NCBI GenBank assembly: GCA_016124425.1
Contig: WGNT01000109.1
Location: forward strand, 1 to 32,700
Source: Cytophagales bacterium
Lineage (GTDB): Bacteria; Bacteroidota; Bacteroidia; Cytophagales; Cyclobacteriaceae
DNA: 32,700 nt
Direction: 5' to 3'
The notes under the pieces are model-generated. The model was given only the letters and a program-made list of their open reading frames with translations. It was not told where the DNA came from and ran no database searches. The position numbers and the translations under genes were made by a program. Shown one piece after another: positions 24,452 to 32,700 of the stretch (positions are counted from its first letter, which is position 1; every line of letters begins with the position of its first letter).

Positions 24452-25695
24452 AATTCCAATACCGTAATCTCCGGCCATATTCCCACCCTTCCGGAAAAGG
24501 CATGAAAGCCAAACCCTCTGTTTACGTACAGGAACTTTCCAGCCTGCTGGGCTAGCCCCGCCCAATTCGGGTAACGATACTGTGCCGGACTCCAGCGTAT
24601 AATGGGCGTTTCAATCCCAAATTGCATCCCGTGAGTATGTCCGCTGAGCGTGAGGTGAATGTTATTTGGATTGTTTTTCACCTGTTCGTCCCAATGCGAT
24701 GGATCATGAGAAAGCAGAATTTTAAAATCAGCTGCCTTCGTGCCGCTGAGTGCCTTTTCTAGGTCCCCTTTAGCATGAAAGCCTACCCCCCAGTTTTCCA
24801 CACCCAGTAGCGTGATGTGCTGTCCGCCTTTCTCTAAAATAACATGCTCATCGAGCAGAAGCTTGTATCCCAACCGTGCATGTTGCTGCTTGAGCTTTTC
24901 AAAATTTTCTTCCTTGGCTTCTTTGCTTGGCCAAGAAGTATAATCTCCATAGTCGTGGTTGCCCAAAATAGAAAATTGCCCATAAGGGGCTTTGATCTTC
25001 GCAAACTGGTCTAGCATAGGTTCTATTTCCTCGGCTTTATAGTTGACCAGATCCCCGGTAAATACAAACAGGTCAGAAGCTTGGTTGATCGCCAGATCGA
25101 TCCCCCGCTGAACCGCTTCATAATCCCTAAAGCTTCCCGCGTGGATATCAGATACCTGTGTGATTGTAAAGCCGTCGAACGCTTCGGGAAGCTCTTTAAA
25201 GTAGATGGTCTTACGGATCACCCTAAAATTATATTTCCCCTTCACGATTCCGTATACAAATCCCACGAAAGGAACCAATGCCACCGCGAAGGCTAGTTGA
25301 CTGACAAACTTCCTGCGATCCGGTAGATGGCTTTCACCGCTTTCAACACCGCCCCGAAGGTAGCTGACCCCGGTGGCAAGGGCCCGGAAAATATCCTCGC
25401 CAAAAAGAAATAGGATAATCGTTATCTGGGTTACCGTAACCGTCAAAAAAACATTTAGGACCTTTTGAGAATCAGTGCTTATCTCGCCCTCTCTGGAAAT
25501 TTTAAAGAACGTTAATACGATCCAAAGAGTGATGCCTCCAAATATGATCCAATAAGATGCCATCACCATCAACCTAGGTCGACCACTCTCCCAGGAGGAT
25601 ATAAGCGCCTTGATGCCTTGAAACGTGTACCAGCTCAAAAAGCAACTAAAAAGAAAAATGGTAAGGATAAAAATGATGGCTCCGAGATTGTTCAT
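24439..25695 (-). CDS. Membrane-anchored metallophosphoesterase
   Basis: A 418-residue protein with four N-terminal TM helices (about 5-27, 46-66, 80-100, 132-152) and a calcineurin-like phosphoesterase domain from about 175. The five motifs are intact: SDIH (Asp183, His185), GD215, GNHD (246-248), SHDP and SGHTHG near the C terminus. This is the YkuE/YaeI-like class, active on lipid pyrophosphates or related membrane substrates (family knowledge; substrate here unknown). It is 67 bases downstream of the transglutaminase gene on the same strand, so it could be a fifth gene of that transcript. Confidence 0.92.
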   Translation of the reverse strand: MNNLGAIIFILTIFLFSCFLSWYTFQGIKALISSWESGRPRLMVMASYWIIFGGITLWIVLTFFKISREGEISTDSQKVLNVFLTVTVTQITIILFLFGEDIFRALATGVSYLRGGVESGESHLPDRRKFVSQLAFAVALVPFVGFVYGIVKGKYNFRVIRKTIYFKELPEAFDGFTITQVSDIHAGSFRDYEAVQRGIDLAINQASDLFVFTGDLVNYKAEEIEPMLDQFAKIKAPYGQFSILGNHDYGDYTSWPSKEAKEENFEKLKQQHARLGYKLLLDEHVILEKGGQHITLLGVENWGVGFHAKGDLEKALSGTKAADFKILLSHDPSHWDEQVKNNPNNIHLTLSGHTHGMQFGIETPIIRWSPAQYRYPNWAGLAQQAGKFLYVNRGFGFHAFSGRVGIWPEITVLELKKG

Positions 25696-25762
25696 GCGAG
25701 ATTATGTTACATTGAAGTTAATCGAATTTAGGTGAAAAAAGTTTTGTCCTACCTACTTTTGC

Positions 25763-26623
25763 CTAGAGCAGGGTGATGGTAACCTTGGCCTGAAGAGAGG
25801 AGGAAACCTCCCTATCTCCACCTACTGTACCATATACCGGCATCGTTCTTCCGGGGTGGTTGCTACAAGCCAGTGGAATATAATGTTCGTCTGTAAGTAA
25901 GCCAAGATTCGGGTCTACCCCTATCCACCCAGCGCCGGGGACGTAGGCCTCTACCCAAGCATGGAGTTCATTACCTTCATCCAGCTCGGGGTTGAATGCA
26001 TATCCGCTAACATACCTCGCCGCAAGACCTACAGAACGCAACACATGAATCATCATCCAGGACAAATCCCTGCAAGAGCCCCGCTTTTCGTTAAAGGTAT
26101 AAGTTGGATCCCATACATCCTCTTCCTCACGGATAAGGTGCTCCCAATGGGTATAAATATCGGCCGCCAATGCCAACAAAAATATTACCGGATTACTGTC
26201 TGAAAAATGCTTTCTGGCAAAGGAAAGTAAAAGCTCATCCGCTTCATGCTGAAGGTAGGGAAGCAACAACAGCCGTTCGGAATCTTCGTAATGAAATGAA
26301 GGGATGTCCAATGGGCGGATGGATTGGAGGAACCCGGGTTCGATAAGAAAGCCAAAGGGATTAAAGGAAGCCACTTCTAGCTTCAGATCTACGGCGATTT
26401 CCAATGTCTTTGTAAACCCTTGAAACCACACCTGAAAATACGGATTTCCCTCCAGACTGAAGCGTTCGTTCATTCCCAAGGGCTTGGGATGTATCTTAAT
26501 GCTATACTGATCGAGTTTTAGATTATCCCGTTGAAGGGGCTTTAGAAACAACTTGTGAGGATTGAGTTGCACACGTTGATCATACGTATATAGTGAGTGG
26601 TGGGTAATAGATAAGTTCATCAA
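25763..26623 (-). CDS. Transglutaminase-like protein of the Anbu system
   Basis: A 286-residue papain-like fold protein. The N-terminal domain (SITHHSLYTYDQRVQLNPH, residues 5-23) is the bacterial transglutaminase N domain. The catalytic core has Cys184 (RGSCRDLSWM), His221 (ELHAWVEAYVPG) and Asp237 (GVDPNLG): a complete triad. The family may hydrolyse or exchange amide/peptide bonds. It ends a gene row ATP-grasp, alpha-E, Anbu, transglutaminase, the usual neighbourhood of Anbu; the gap from Anbu is 101 bases. Cytoplasmic (no signal). Confidence 0.92.
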   Translation of the reverse strand: MMNLSITHHSLYTYDQRVQLNPHKLFLKPLQRDNLKLDQYSIKIHPKPLGMNERFSLEGNPYFQVWFQGFTKTLEIAVDLKLEVASFNPFGFLIEPGFLQSIRPLDIPSFHYEDSERLLLLPYLQHEADELLLSFARKHFSDSNPVIFLLALAADIYTHWEHLIREEEDVWDPTYTFNEKRGSCRDLSWMMIHVLRSVGLAARYVSGYAFNPELDEGNELHAWVEAYVPGAGWIGVDPNLGLLTDEHYIPLACSNHPGRTMPVYGTVGGDREVSSSLQAKVTITLL

Positions 26624-26724
26624 AATAGTATGTTCACGTGAAGCAGCCCGTTGGTCTGCTAATAGGATAACGGCTTACCATAAGCCATTGCGGATTTCGC
26701 GCCGGAAGTTGTTTTCCTCCAAGT

Positions 26725-27465
26725 TCATTCCCCATCTTCAATCTCCTCATGTTGGAACGCCTTGTTCAGTACGTCTGCCGGCAACTTGTTGATGGCTTCC
26801 TTTAGACAGTTGTTCCAATATTCAGAAATATGATGCAATTCGTTTTGTTCAAAGCGGTTCTCTATGATATTATATGTGTTATTTTCCAAGATAACTGTAT
26901 CGATAGGATAATCCACGTCGTTGGCGCTGATGCGGGTGGCATCAAAGGCCAAAAATGCACTTTTAAGCGCAAAATCTAGTGGCTCGTCAAACTTCAACGA
27001 CCTACGAAGGACAGGATTTCCAAATCCTGTATTGCCGATGATGACGAAGGGTGTTCCCTGTCGAATTTCGATCCAGTTGCCTTCAGGATAGAGCATAAAG
27101 AGTTTGGGTTCCTTATCTTCTTCAAGTTGGCCTCCGATGATGGAATACAAGTTGAAATTTAGCCCGGACTCCGCTAGGGAGGCTTTGTCTTCTTTAGCGA
27201 CCCGTTTTACCTGATCTGCAAACCCATTTACGGCTTTGTACATTTTGTCGAACGAAGCGTCTTCTTTTTCTATCAATTCACCAAAATAGGTAATTGCTTT
27301 GTCCCGCACGGACCGGAGTCCTGAGGTCATTATAAAAAAAGAGTGGTTTCTTCGGTTGACCGTATAGAGTTTTTTCGAGGTGGTGGTGTCACTGCCTGAA
27401 GTAATCCGAGTGTCTGCCAATCCCACTATACCGTATTTCGTTTTAATTCCAATACAAAATGTCAT
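26725..27465 (-). CDS. Anbu proteasome-like N-terminal threonine peptidase
   Basis: A 246-residue homologue of the proteasome beta subunit (Anbu/BPH type). There is no propeptide: removing Met1 exposes Thr2 (TFCIGIKTKYG), the nucleophile. Asp18 (LADTRITSG; proteasome Asp17) and the Lys31/32 pair (KKLY; proteasome Lys33 region) complete the active site, and GNTGFGNP supplies the later Ser/Asp-like loop. Length is typical of Anbu. Known Anbu structures form open, lock-washer-like assemblies without a cap ATPase; no ATPase is in this window. Its ATG overlaps the TGA of the alpha-E gene (ATGA at 27462-27465), so the two are coupled. Physiological substrate unknown. Confidence 0.94.
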   Translation of the reverse strand: MTFCIGIKTKYGIVGLADTRITSGSDTTTSKKLYTVNRRNHSFFIMTSGLRSVRDKAITYFGELIEKEDASFDKMYKAVNGFADQVKRVAKEDKASLAESGLNFNLYSIIGGQLEEDKEPKLFMLYPEGNWIEIRQGTPFVIIGNTGFGNPVLRRSLKFDEPLDFALKSAFLAFDATRISANDVDYPIDTVILENNTYNIIENRFEQNELHHISEYWNNCLKEAINKLPADVLNKAFQHEEIEDGE

Positions 27466-28442
27466 CCTTGCCTGTTCGTTTGACTGACAAAGTTATCCTT
27501 TATTTGAAAAAAATTCTCATTTATTTTATCTGATATAAAGTTGGTTTTGACTAGCAGGTGTTCTAGGTATTCATGCAGCCCGTTACCGATAATACTCTTT
27601 ACGTCATCAAATTCCAGCTTTGACCGCAATTCTCCCATTGCCTTTTCTGCACTGTTGGAGTATCCGGAGCCATTGGATCCGGAAATTTTCATCAGGCAGG
27701 ATTCGGCTTCCCGTAGGCAGTAAAACACCGACCGCGGGAAAAGTTTGTTTAAAACGAGAAACTCCACGACCCCCAGCGGGTCTATGTTGCCGTATAATCT
27801 CCTGTAGGTATTGAAAGCCGTGACAGATTTCAGCAATGCCATCCAATGGAGGAAGTCAAGGGGAGTACCCACTTCCTCCGAGGAAGGAAGCAAAATGTGG
27901 TACTTGACATCCAAAATACGGGCAGTCTTGTCGGCGCGCTCCAGAAACTGCCCAAGCTGTCGGAAATGCCATCCCTCAGTTCGAGCCACCGTATTGTCTG
28001 CGAGTCCGTAAAGTAGGAGAATCTGACACTTTACGTTCTCAAAGAAGGCCCGGGGATCTTCTTTCGCCCATTCCCTTCTTTCCGCTCCCTTTTTTACGAA
28101 ATGATAGGTTTCGTTGAGTTTTTCCCAGGTTTCTTTAGTTAAGTTTTCTCTAATGATCCGGGCGTTTTCCCGCGCATAGGTGATGGATGAAATCAACGAA
28201 TTGGGATTATCCGTATCAAAAGCCAGAAACCGGATCACTTCCTTTTTGGTGAAGCTGTTATGTTTTGCCCTGAAAAGCTCGTCGTCACCGGTCGCCATCA
28301 CGAGTGGTTCCCACTGCTCCTGAAGATCACCGGGAAGATCGAGCATCAAGTTGAAATTGACATCGATAAATCGGGCATAATTTTCGGCACGCTCTAGATA
28401 TCTCCCTAGCCAGTATATTGAATTTGCTACTCTGCTTAACAT
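27462..28442 (-). CDS. Alpha-E domain protein of the Anbu system
   Basis: A 326-residue, almost wholly helical protein of the alpha-E family, always found beside the circularly permuted ATP-grasp protein. The N terminus MLSRVANSIYWLGRYLERAE is the family hallmark, and a second related segment FRQLGQFLERADKTARIL lies near residue 165, showing the internal repeat. It is thought to act with the ATP-grasp enzyme in making an amide-linked peptide or tag (prediction). It starts 11 bases after the ATP-grasp stop and overlaps Anbu by four bases. Cytoplasmic. Confidence 0.94.
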   Translation of the reverse strand: MLSRVANSIYWLGRYLERAENYARFIDVNFNLMLDLPGDLQEQWEPLVMATGDDELFRAKHNSFTKKEVIRFLAFDTDNPNSLISSITYARENARIIRENLTKETWEKLNETYHFVKKGAERREWAKEDPRAFFENVKCQILLLYGLADNTVARTEGWHFRQLGQFLERADKTARILDVKYHILLPSSEEVGTPLDFLHWMALLKSVTAFNTYRRLYGNIDPLGVVEFLVLNKLFPRSVFYCLREAESCLMKISGSNGSGYSNSAEKAMGELRSKLEFDDVKSIIGNGLHEYLEHLLVKTNFISDKINENFFQIKDNFVSQTNRQG

Positions 28443-28453
28443 ATCGGTTGCTT

Positions 28454-29887
28454 TTAGTCGTTAAATAATACCCATGTATCCTTGCTCCCCCCACCTTGGG
28501 AGCTGTTGACTACCAAGGAACCTTTCTTCAAGGCCACCCTCGTAAGCGCTCCGGGAATGACCTCTATCTCCTTACCATAAAGTATATACGGCCTCAAATC
28601 CACATGTCTGCCTTCAATCGTTTTGTTATCAATAATCGTAGGAACAGTGGACAAGGAAAGCGTGGGCTGGGCAATATAGTTCGTGGGATTTGATTTGATA
28701 AGATGGCGGAACGTTTCATGCTCTTCCTTGGTGGCTTTCGGGCCGATTAACATGCCATACCCTCCCGCGGCATTCGTTTCCTTTACCACGAGATGTTCTA
28801 TGTTTTCCAGCACATACATTCTATCCTGTTCTTCCCTACAGAGGTATGTTGGAACATTAGAGAGGATGGGTTCCTCACCAAGGTAATATTTGATGATCCT
28901 GGGAACATAGGCATAGACGGCTTTATCATCCGCTACTCCCGTGCCTGGAGCGTTGGCGATTGCAATGTTGCCGGCCTTATACGCTTCAAACAGTCCGGGG
29001 ACCCCCAACATCGAATCCGGTCTGAACGCTAAGGGATCCAAATAGACATCGTCGATCCTTCGGTAGATAACGTCGATTTGCTCAAGGCCATGGGTAGTCT
29101 GCATGTATACCCGTTTATTTTTAACGAGAAGGTCCATTCCACTGACAAGTTCTACGCCCATTTGCTGCGCGAGATAGGAATGTTCAAAGTATGCAGAATT
29201 ATAGATCCCTGGCGTAAGCAGGCCTATGACCGGCTTCTGCTTATTAGACAGGTGCTGAAGCATGTTGAGCAACCGTGTGGAATAATCGGACACTGGCCGG
29301 ACACCTAGTCGATTAAAGAGGTTTGGGAAGGCCCTTTTGATAATCTCCCTGCTTTCTAGCATGTAAGATACTCCAGATGGACAACGTAAATTATCTTCCA
29401 AGATAAAATAGCCCCCTGTCTGATCCCTTACCAAATCAGTCCCTGTAATGTGGCACCATATCCCTTTGGGAGGTGTGAGTCCGCGGCATGGCTTTAGATA
29501 ATCTTTGCTACCTAAGATAAGGTCTTCAGGTATTACTTTGTCTTTCAGTATTTTCCCCTCGTTATAGATATCCTGCAAAAAAAGATTGAGTGCATGGATA
29601 CGCTGCTTGAGGCCTTTGTCTAATATCGACCATTCGCTGCCGGGAATAATCCTCGGAATAATGTCTAGATGAAGGATCTTTTCTACTCCTTGTTTATCGT
29701 GATACACGTTAAATGTCATCCCCATGGCCATTTGGGCCTTATCCGCGGAAAACTGCAAGCGTCCTAGACGCTTTTGGGGCGTGGAGGTCAGAAAATCGTG
29801 GAAAAGGCTGGTATGAGAACGCGGATTGCCTGAGGTGTCATACATCTCATCGTAAATATCCGGTTGTTGGTCTTTTTCTATCTTCAT
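28454..29887 (-). CDS. Circularly permuted ATP-grasp protein of the Anbu system
   Basis: A 477-residue protein of the circularly permuted ATP-grasp type 2 family. Visible motifs: IWCHITGTDLVRDQTGG (142-158), YFILEDNLRCPSGVSYML (159-176; ATP/metal-binding region), IDVIYRRIDDVYLDPL and NAPGTGVADDKAVYAYVP. ATP-grasp enzymes join a carboxylate to an amine via an acyl-phosphate; members of this class are predicted peptide/amide ligases. First gene of the Anbu unit, upstream of alpha-E by 11 bases. No promoter consensus seen; the 303-base gap before it includes a terminator of the oligopeptidase gene, so it has its own start. Function not experimentally established. Confidence 0.94.
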   Translation of the reverse strand: MKIEKDQQPDIYDEMYDTSGNPRSHTSLFHDFLTSTPQKRLGRLQFSADKAQMAMGMTFNVYHDKQGVEKILHLDIIPRIIPGSEWSILDKGLKQRIHALNLFLQDIYNEGKILKDKVIPEDLILGSKDYLKPCRGLTPPKGIWCHITGTDLVRDQTGGYFILEDNLRCPSGVSYMLESREIIKRAFPNLFNRLGVRPVSDYSTRLLNMLQHLSNKQKPVIGLLTPGIYNSAYFEHSYLAQQMGVELVSGMDLLVKNKRVYMQTTHGLEQIDVIYRRIDDVYLDPLAFRPDSMLGVPGLFEAYKAGNIAIANAPGTGVADDKAVYAYVPRIIKYYLGEEPILSNVPTYLCREEQDRMYVLENIEHLVVKETNAAGGYGMLIGPKATKEEHETFRHLIKSNPTNYIAQPTLSLSTVPTIIDNKTIEGRHVDLRPYILYGKEIEVIPGALTRVALKKGSLVVNSSQGGGSKDTWVLFND

Positions 29888-30190
29888 GCACGTAGATTTT
29901 TGTACGCTTATCGTTTTTAGGGATCTTCAAGTCACCTCACCCTATGTGTCTGTGGAAAGGCTTTACATCCAAACACACTTATCTACCTCATAATGAAGAT
30001 CATTAGGCAATTCTAATGGAAAACATGCACCATCCTTACCTATACAGCTTATAAGTTAGCTCCAAATTTTGAATTTTACAAAAAATCGGCCTGTCGCTAT
30101 TTTTTTTAACTGACTTCTTTATTTCGATCAAAAATGAAAAGAAAAAGGGTAAAATTCTTTACCCTTTTTTCGCTTTTTGGCATCCTTTTC
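29888..30190. other. Gap between Anbu unit and oligopeptidase B
   Basis: No gene is seen. It holds the terminator at 30142-30170 and presumably the promoter of the ATP-grasp gene; no clear promoter pair was recognised. Confidence 0.5.
30142..30170. terminator. Terminator after oligopeptidase B
   Basis: A perfect 12-pair stem (AAAAAGGGTAAA, 30142-30153; TTTACCCTTTTT, 30158-30169) with loop ATTC. T runs follow on both strands. It ends the oligopeptidase gene on the minus strand and isolates it from the Anbu unit. Confidence 0.92.
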
Positions 30191-32251
30191 CTACCCTTTA
30201 TTTGAAGCAAGATCCAACATAAACGCATACTCCATCGCCAGTTCCCTAAGCGCCCTAAAGCGTCCGGATGCACCACCATGACCTGCATCCATGTTTGTAT
30301 GGAGCAAAATGACCGAGTCGGCCTCTGCCATATCCCTAAGTTTGGCCACCCATTTTGCGGGTTCCCAATACTGTACCTGACTATCATGCAGACCCGCTGT
30401 TACCAAGAGGTTGGGATATCTTTGTTCGCGGACGTTATCGTAGGGGGAGTAAGAAAGCATGTAGTCGTAATAATCCTTTTCTTTTGGATTTCCCCACTCA
30501 TCAAATTCCCCGGTAGTAAGGGGAATCGTCTCGTCAAGCATCGTAGTCACTACATCCACAAAGGGAACCGCGGCTACGGCTCCTTTGAACAATTCCGGCC
30601 TCCAATTGATCACCGTTCCGACCAATAAGCCTCCCGCACTTCCACCCATGGCAAAAAGCCTGTCTGCCTGCGTGTATTTTTCCGAAATGAGATATTCCGC
30701 GCAGGAAATAAAGTCGGAGAAGGTATTCCTTTTTTCCAGCATTTTCCCCCGCTCATACCAGTACCTCCCCATCTCCTGTCCGCCACGCACATGGGCGATG
30801 GCATAGACAAATCCCCTATCCAGCAAACTCAACCGGTTACTACTGAAGGTAGGATCGGTACTGTGACCGTACGAACCATAGGCATATAGCAGTAACGGTG
30901 CGTCTCCGGATTTCCGAAAAAGTGATTTTTTGTAAACAAGAGAAATGGGCACCTCTGTCCCATCTGCCGCAGTCGCCCAACACCGCTCCGATAGGTAATC
31001 CTCCTGAGAATATCCACCCACAACCTCTTGTTGTTTCAAGAGGGTTTTTTCCTTAGTGACCATGTCGTAGTCGTAAACGGAACTGGGAACACAAAGAGAA
31101 TTGTACCCAAAGCGGAGTAGTTGGGTATAAAACTCCGGGTTATATCCGGTCCATACCGTGTACGTCGGTTCATCCATCTTGATGTAGTGCTTTTGACTAC
31201 CGTCCCAGGACCTTACTTGCAAACGTGTCAGCCCATTGAAGCGCTCCTCCAAAACCAGGTGGTTGTTGAATAGTTCAAACCCTTCCAGCAGGACATTTTC
31301 CCGGTACGGTATGACATCTTCCCAGTGACTCATGTCGGGTTGCAGAACTGACGTTTTTACGAGCTTGAAATTTATTGCCTCATGTGCATTTGTTAAAATA
31401 TAAAACTCACTTCTCACATGTTCAACGTCGTATTCCAAGCCCCTGATTCTTTCCTGTACCAAGAGGAAGGGTTGTTCGGGGTCATCCGCGGACGCGAACC
31501 TGTACTCAGAGGATACCGTACTTTGCGATGAGATAAAGATATAGGAATCACTTTTCGACTTTTTCACATGGCAGGTGAAGGTTTCATCCTGTTCCTCAAA
31601 CACCAATTCATCCTCTTCCGCGGCCTTCCCAAGCGCATGTCGGTAGATTTTATGGGAGCGTAGCGTCTCGGAATCCTGCTTAGCATAGAAAATCGTCCGG
31701 TTGTCATTTGCCCAAACGAAATTTCCTGTCGTATCGTAAATAACCTCAGGAAGGGTCTCCCCGCTTACTAAATCTTTCCAATGAAGGCTGTATATGCGTC
31801 TACCTACATTATCCACTGCAAAGCACAATAACCGTCCATCCACAGACACTTCCAAGCCTCCGACGTGAAAATAATCGGCACCTTCGGCCAAGTCATTTAC
31901 ATCCAATAAGACTTCTTCGGCTGCATCCATGCTGCCCATTTTACGGCAGTAAACCGGATACTCCCCACCCGCGACAAATCTGTGGTAATAAAAGTAGCCG
32001 CGCTTGAAATAAGGCACGCTGGAATCATCTTTCTTGATTCTTCCTTTCATCTCCTCAAAAAGCTGTTCCTGTAAACCCTCCGTGTGCGATAGCTGCGCCT
32101 TGGTATAGGAATTTTCTTCCGTGAGGTAAGCAATTACCTCCGGGTCCTCCCTGTTGCTAAGCCACGAATAAGGATCCCTTCTTTGGTGACCGTGATGGAT
32201 ATAGCTTGTTTTAGTTTTTTTGGCTCTCGGTGGATTCCGTAAATCTTTCAT
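30191..32251 (-). CDS. ptrB: Oligopeptidase B (S9A prolyl oligopeptidase family)
   Basis: A 686-residue serine peptidase that cuts short peptides after Lys/Arg. The N-terminal beta-propeller (about 70-400) filters substrates; the C-terminal alpha/beta hydrolase carries Ser538 (MGGSAGG), Asp623 (GLHDSQV) and His658 (DAGHGGASG), spaced as in Escherichia coli oligopeptidase B. The N terminus DPYSWLSNREDPEVIAYL is typical. No signal peptide, so cytoplasmic. It lies upstream of the Anbu unit on the same strand but is cut off by a strong terminator. Trypsin-like specificity is inferred from the family. Confidence 0.94.
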   Translation of the reverse strand: MKDLRNPPRAKKTKTSYIHHGHQRRDPYSWLSNREDPEVIAYLTEENSYTKAQLSHTEGLQEQLFEEMKGRIKKDDSSVPYFKRGYFYYHRFVAGGEYPVYCRKMGSMDAAEEVLLDVNDLAEGADYFHVGGLEVSVDGRLLCFAVDNVGRRIYSLHWKDLVSGETLPEVIYDTTGNFVWANDNRTIFYAKQDSETLRSHKIYRHALGKAAEEDELVFEEQDETFTCHVKKSKSDSYIFISSQSTVSSEYRFASADDPEQPFLLVQERIRGLEYDVEHVRSEFYILTNAHEAINFKLVKTSVLQPDMSHWEDVIPYRENVLLEGFELFNNHLVLEERFNGLTRLQVRSWDGSQKHYIKMDEPTYTVWTGYNPEFYTQLLRFGYNSLCVPSSVYDYDMVTKEKTLLKQQEVVGGYSQEDYLSERCWATAADGTEVPISLVYKKSLFRKSGDAPLLLYAYGSYGHSTDPTFSSNRLSLLDRGFVYAIAHVRGGQEMGRYWYERGKMLEKRNTFSDFISCAEYLISEKYTQADRLFAMGGSAGGLLVGTVINWRPELFKGAVAAVPFVDVVTTMLDETIPLTTGEFDEWGNPKEKDYYDYMLSYSPYDNVREQRYPNLLVTAGLHDSQVQYWEPAKWVAKLRDMAEADSVILLHTNMDAGHGGASGRFRALRELAMEYAFMLDLASNKG

Positions 32252-32334
32252 TTTCAGTTACGAACTTTTGGTTTTTTTAGTCGACAAACAGTATTTTATT
32301 TTAGAATGCAATACTTTTCAAAAGAAAGACTATC

Positions 32335-32365
32335 TTGTTTTCTAAATTCAAAGTATATACCTTTC
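32335..32365 (+). promoter_or_regulatory. Candidate promoter for mscL
   Basis: TTG at 32335-32337, a 20-base spacer, then TACCTTTC at 32358-32365, close to the Bacteroidota pattern TTTG-N19-20-TAnnTTTG. The ATG of mscL follows 18 bases after. Confidence 0.5.
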
Positions 32366-32382
32366 TTTACCACATTTAAACT

Positions 32383-32700
32383 ATGCGTTTGATAAAAGAG
32401 TTTCGAGATTTTGCCGTACGCGGCAACGTAATTGACCTCGCCGTGGCCGTTGTCATCGGGGGTGCATTTGGAAAAGTCGTTTCCTCCTTAGTGAATGACA
32501 TCATTATGCCGCCGCTTGGCCTTTTGATAGGCAGTGTTGATTTTTCCGACTTGGCCCTTGTGCTCAAGGAGGCCGAAGTCGGGGAGGCAGGTGAAGAAAT
32601 AGCGGCAGTAACGCTGAATTACGGGAACTTTATTCAGATCGTTATTGAATTTACCATTATTGCCTTTGCTATTTTTTTGATTGTGAATCTTATAAATAAA
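32383..32700 (+). CDS. mscL: Large-conductance mechanosensitive channel MscL (partial)
   Basis: The first 106 codons of MscL are present; the gene runs off the window. The start [20 protein letters not shown] is the family N terminus; TM1 follows ([20 protein letters not shown], about 20-39), with the glycine-rich gate and PPLG hairpin, a periplasmic loop and the beginning of TM2 ([16 protein letters not shown]). MscL opens under membrane tension to release solutes during osmotic downshock. Confidence 0.96.
   Translation, partial: MRLIKEFRDFAVRGNVIDLAVAVVIGGAFGKVVSSLVNDIIMPPLGLLIGSVDFSDLALVLKEAEVGEAGEEIAAVTLNYGNFIQIVIEFTIIAFAIFLIVNLINK

Noticed and set aside
1-32700. CRISPR arrays, insertion sequences or phage genes
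   Set aside because: No regular direct repeats, transposase or phage structural genes were seen.

Overview
This window looks like a chromosomal segment of a Bacteroidota bacterium, probably order Cytophagales (Cyclobacteriaceae-like; family assignment is inference). The evidence is secreted proteins and lipoproteins with Bacteroidota-type signals, weak or absent Shine-Dalgarno sites, candidate TTG/TTTG-N20-21-TAnnTT promoters, and gene families typical of marine Bacteroidota (VCBS, BNR-type sialidase-like, haem-binding CxxCH, exported Gfo/Idh/MocA, a 4HB sensor). No phage, insertion sequence or CRISPR array is visible.

Layout. (1) 61-451: tRNA-Arg(TCT) and tRNA-Lys(TTT) with a terminator. 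About 1 kb without a convincing gene but rich in hairpins follows. (2) 1517-4435 (+): a TPR-containing membrane histidine kinase and a short two-TM four-helix-bundle sensor-like protein. (3) 4438-14140 (-): a carbohydrate region. It holds a Na+ symporter, a DapA/NanA-type aldolase, a sialidase-like lipoprotein, an L-fucose-isomerase-family protein, a secreted VCBS protein, two CxxCH haem proteins and an exported lyase-like protein. Diverging from it (+, 14721-17213) are an exported Gfo/Idh/MocA oxidoreductase and a secreted clan GH-A-like hydrolase. (4) 17269-19916 (-): a DUF1349 protein coupled to two small lipoproteins, then a secreted metallophosphoesterase. (5) 19981-22645 (-): an apparent relic of a Crp/Fnr regulator, a membrane-linked HTH regulator with a palindrome at its start, a ChaN-like protein and MogA. 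(6) 22744-24393 (+): an MpaB/DUF2236 oxygenase and a small secreted protein. (7) 24439-32251 (-): a membrane metallophosphoesterase; the four-gene Anbu system (transglutaminase, Anbu proteasome-like protease, alpha-E protein, circularly permuted ATP-grasp); and oligopeptidase B. (8) 32383 to the end (+): the start of mscL.

How the genes work together. The best candidate for an under-described system is the Anbu operon at 25763-29887. It joins a proteasome-like N-terminal-threonine peptidase, whose catalytic residues look intact, to an ATP-grasp/alpha-E pair predicted to make peptide or amide bonds and to a transglutaminase-fold enzyme. No unfoldase or ubiquitin-like tag is visible. The carbohydrate region has the parts for cleaving, importing, isomerising and splitting a sugar or sugar acid, but it lacks the kinase and epimerase of ordinary sialic acid catabolism, so its substrate is open. 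Two possible remnants of broken genes lie in frame directly after TAG stop codons (after the HTH gene and after the MpaB gene).
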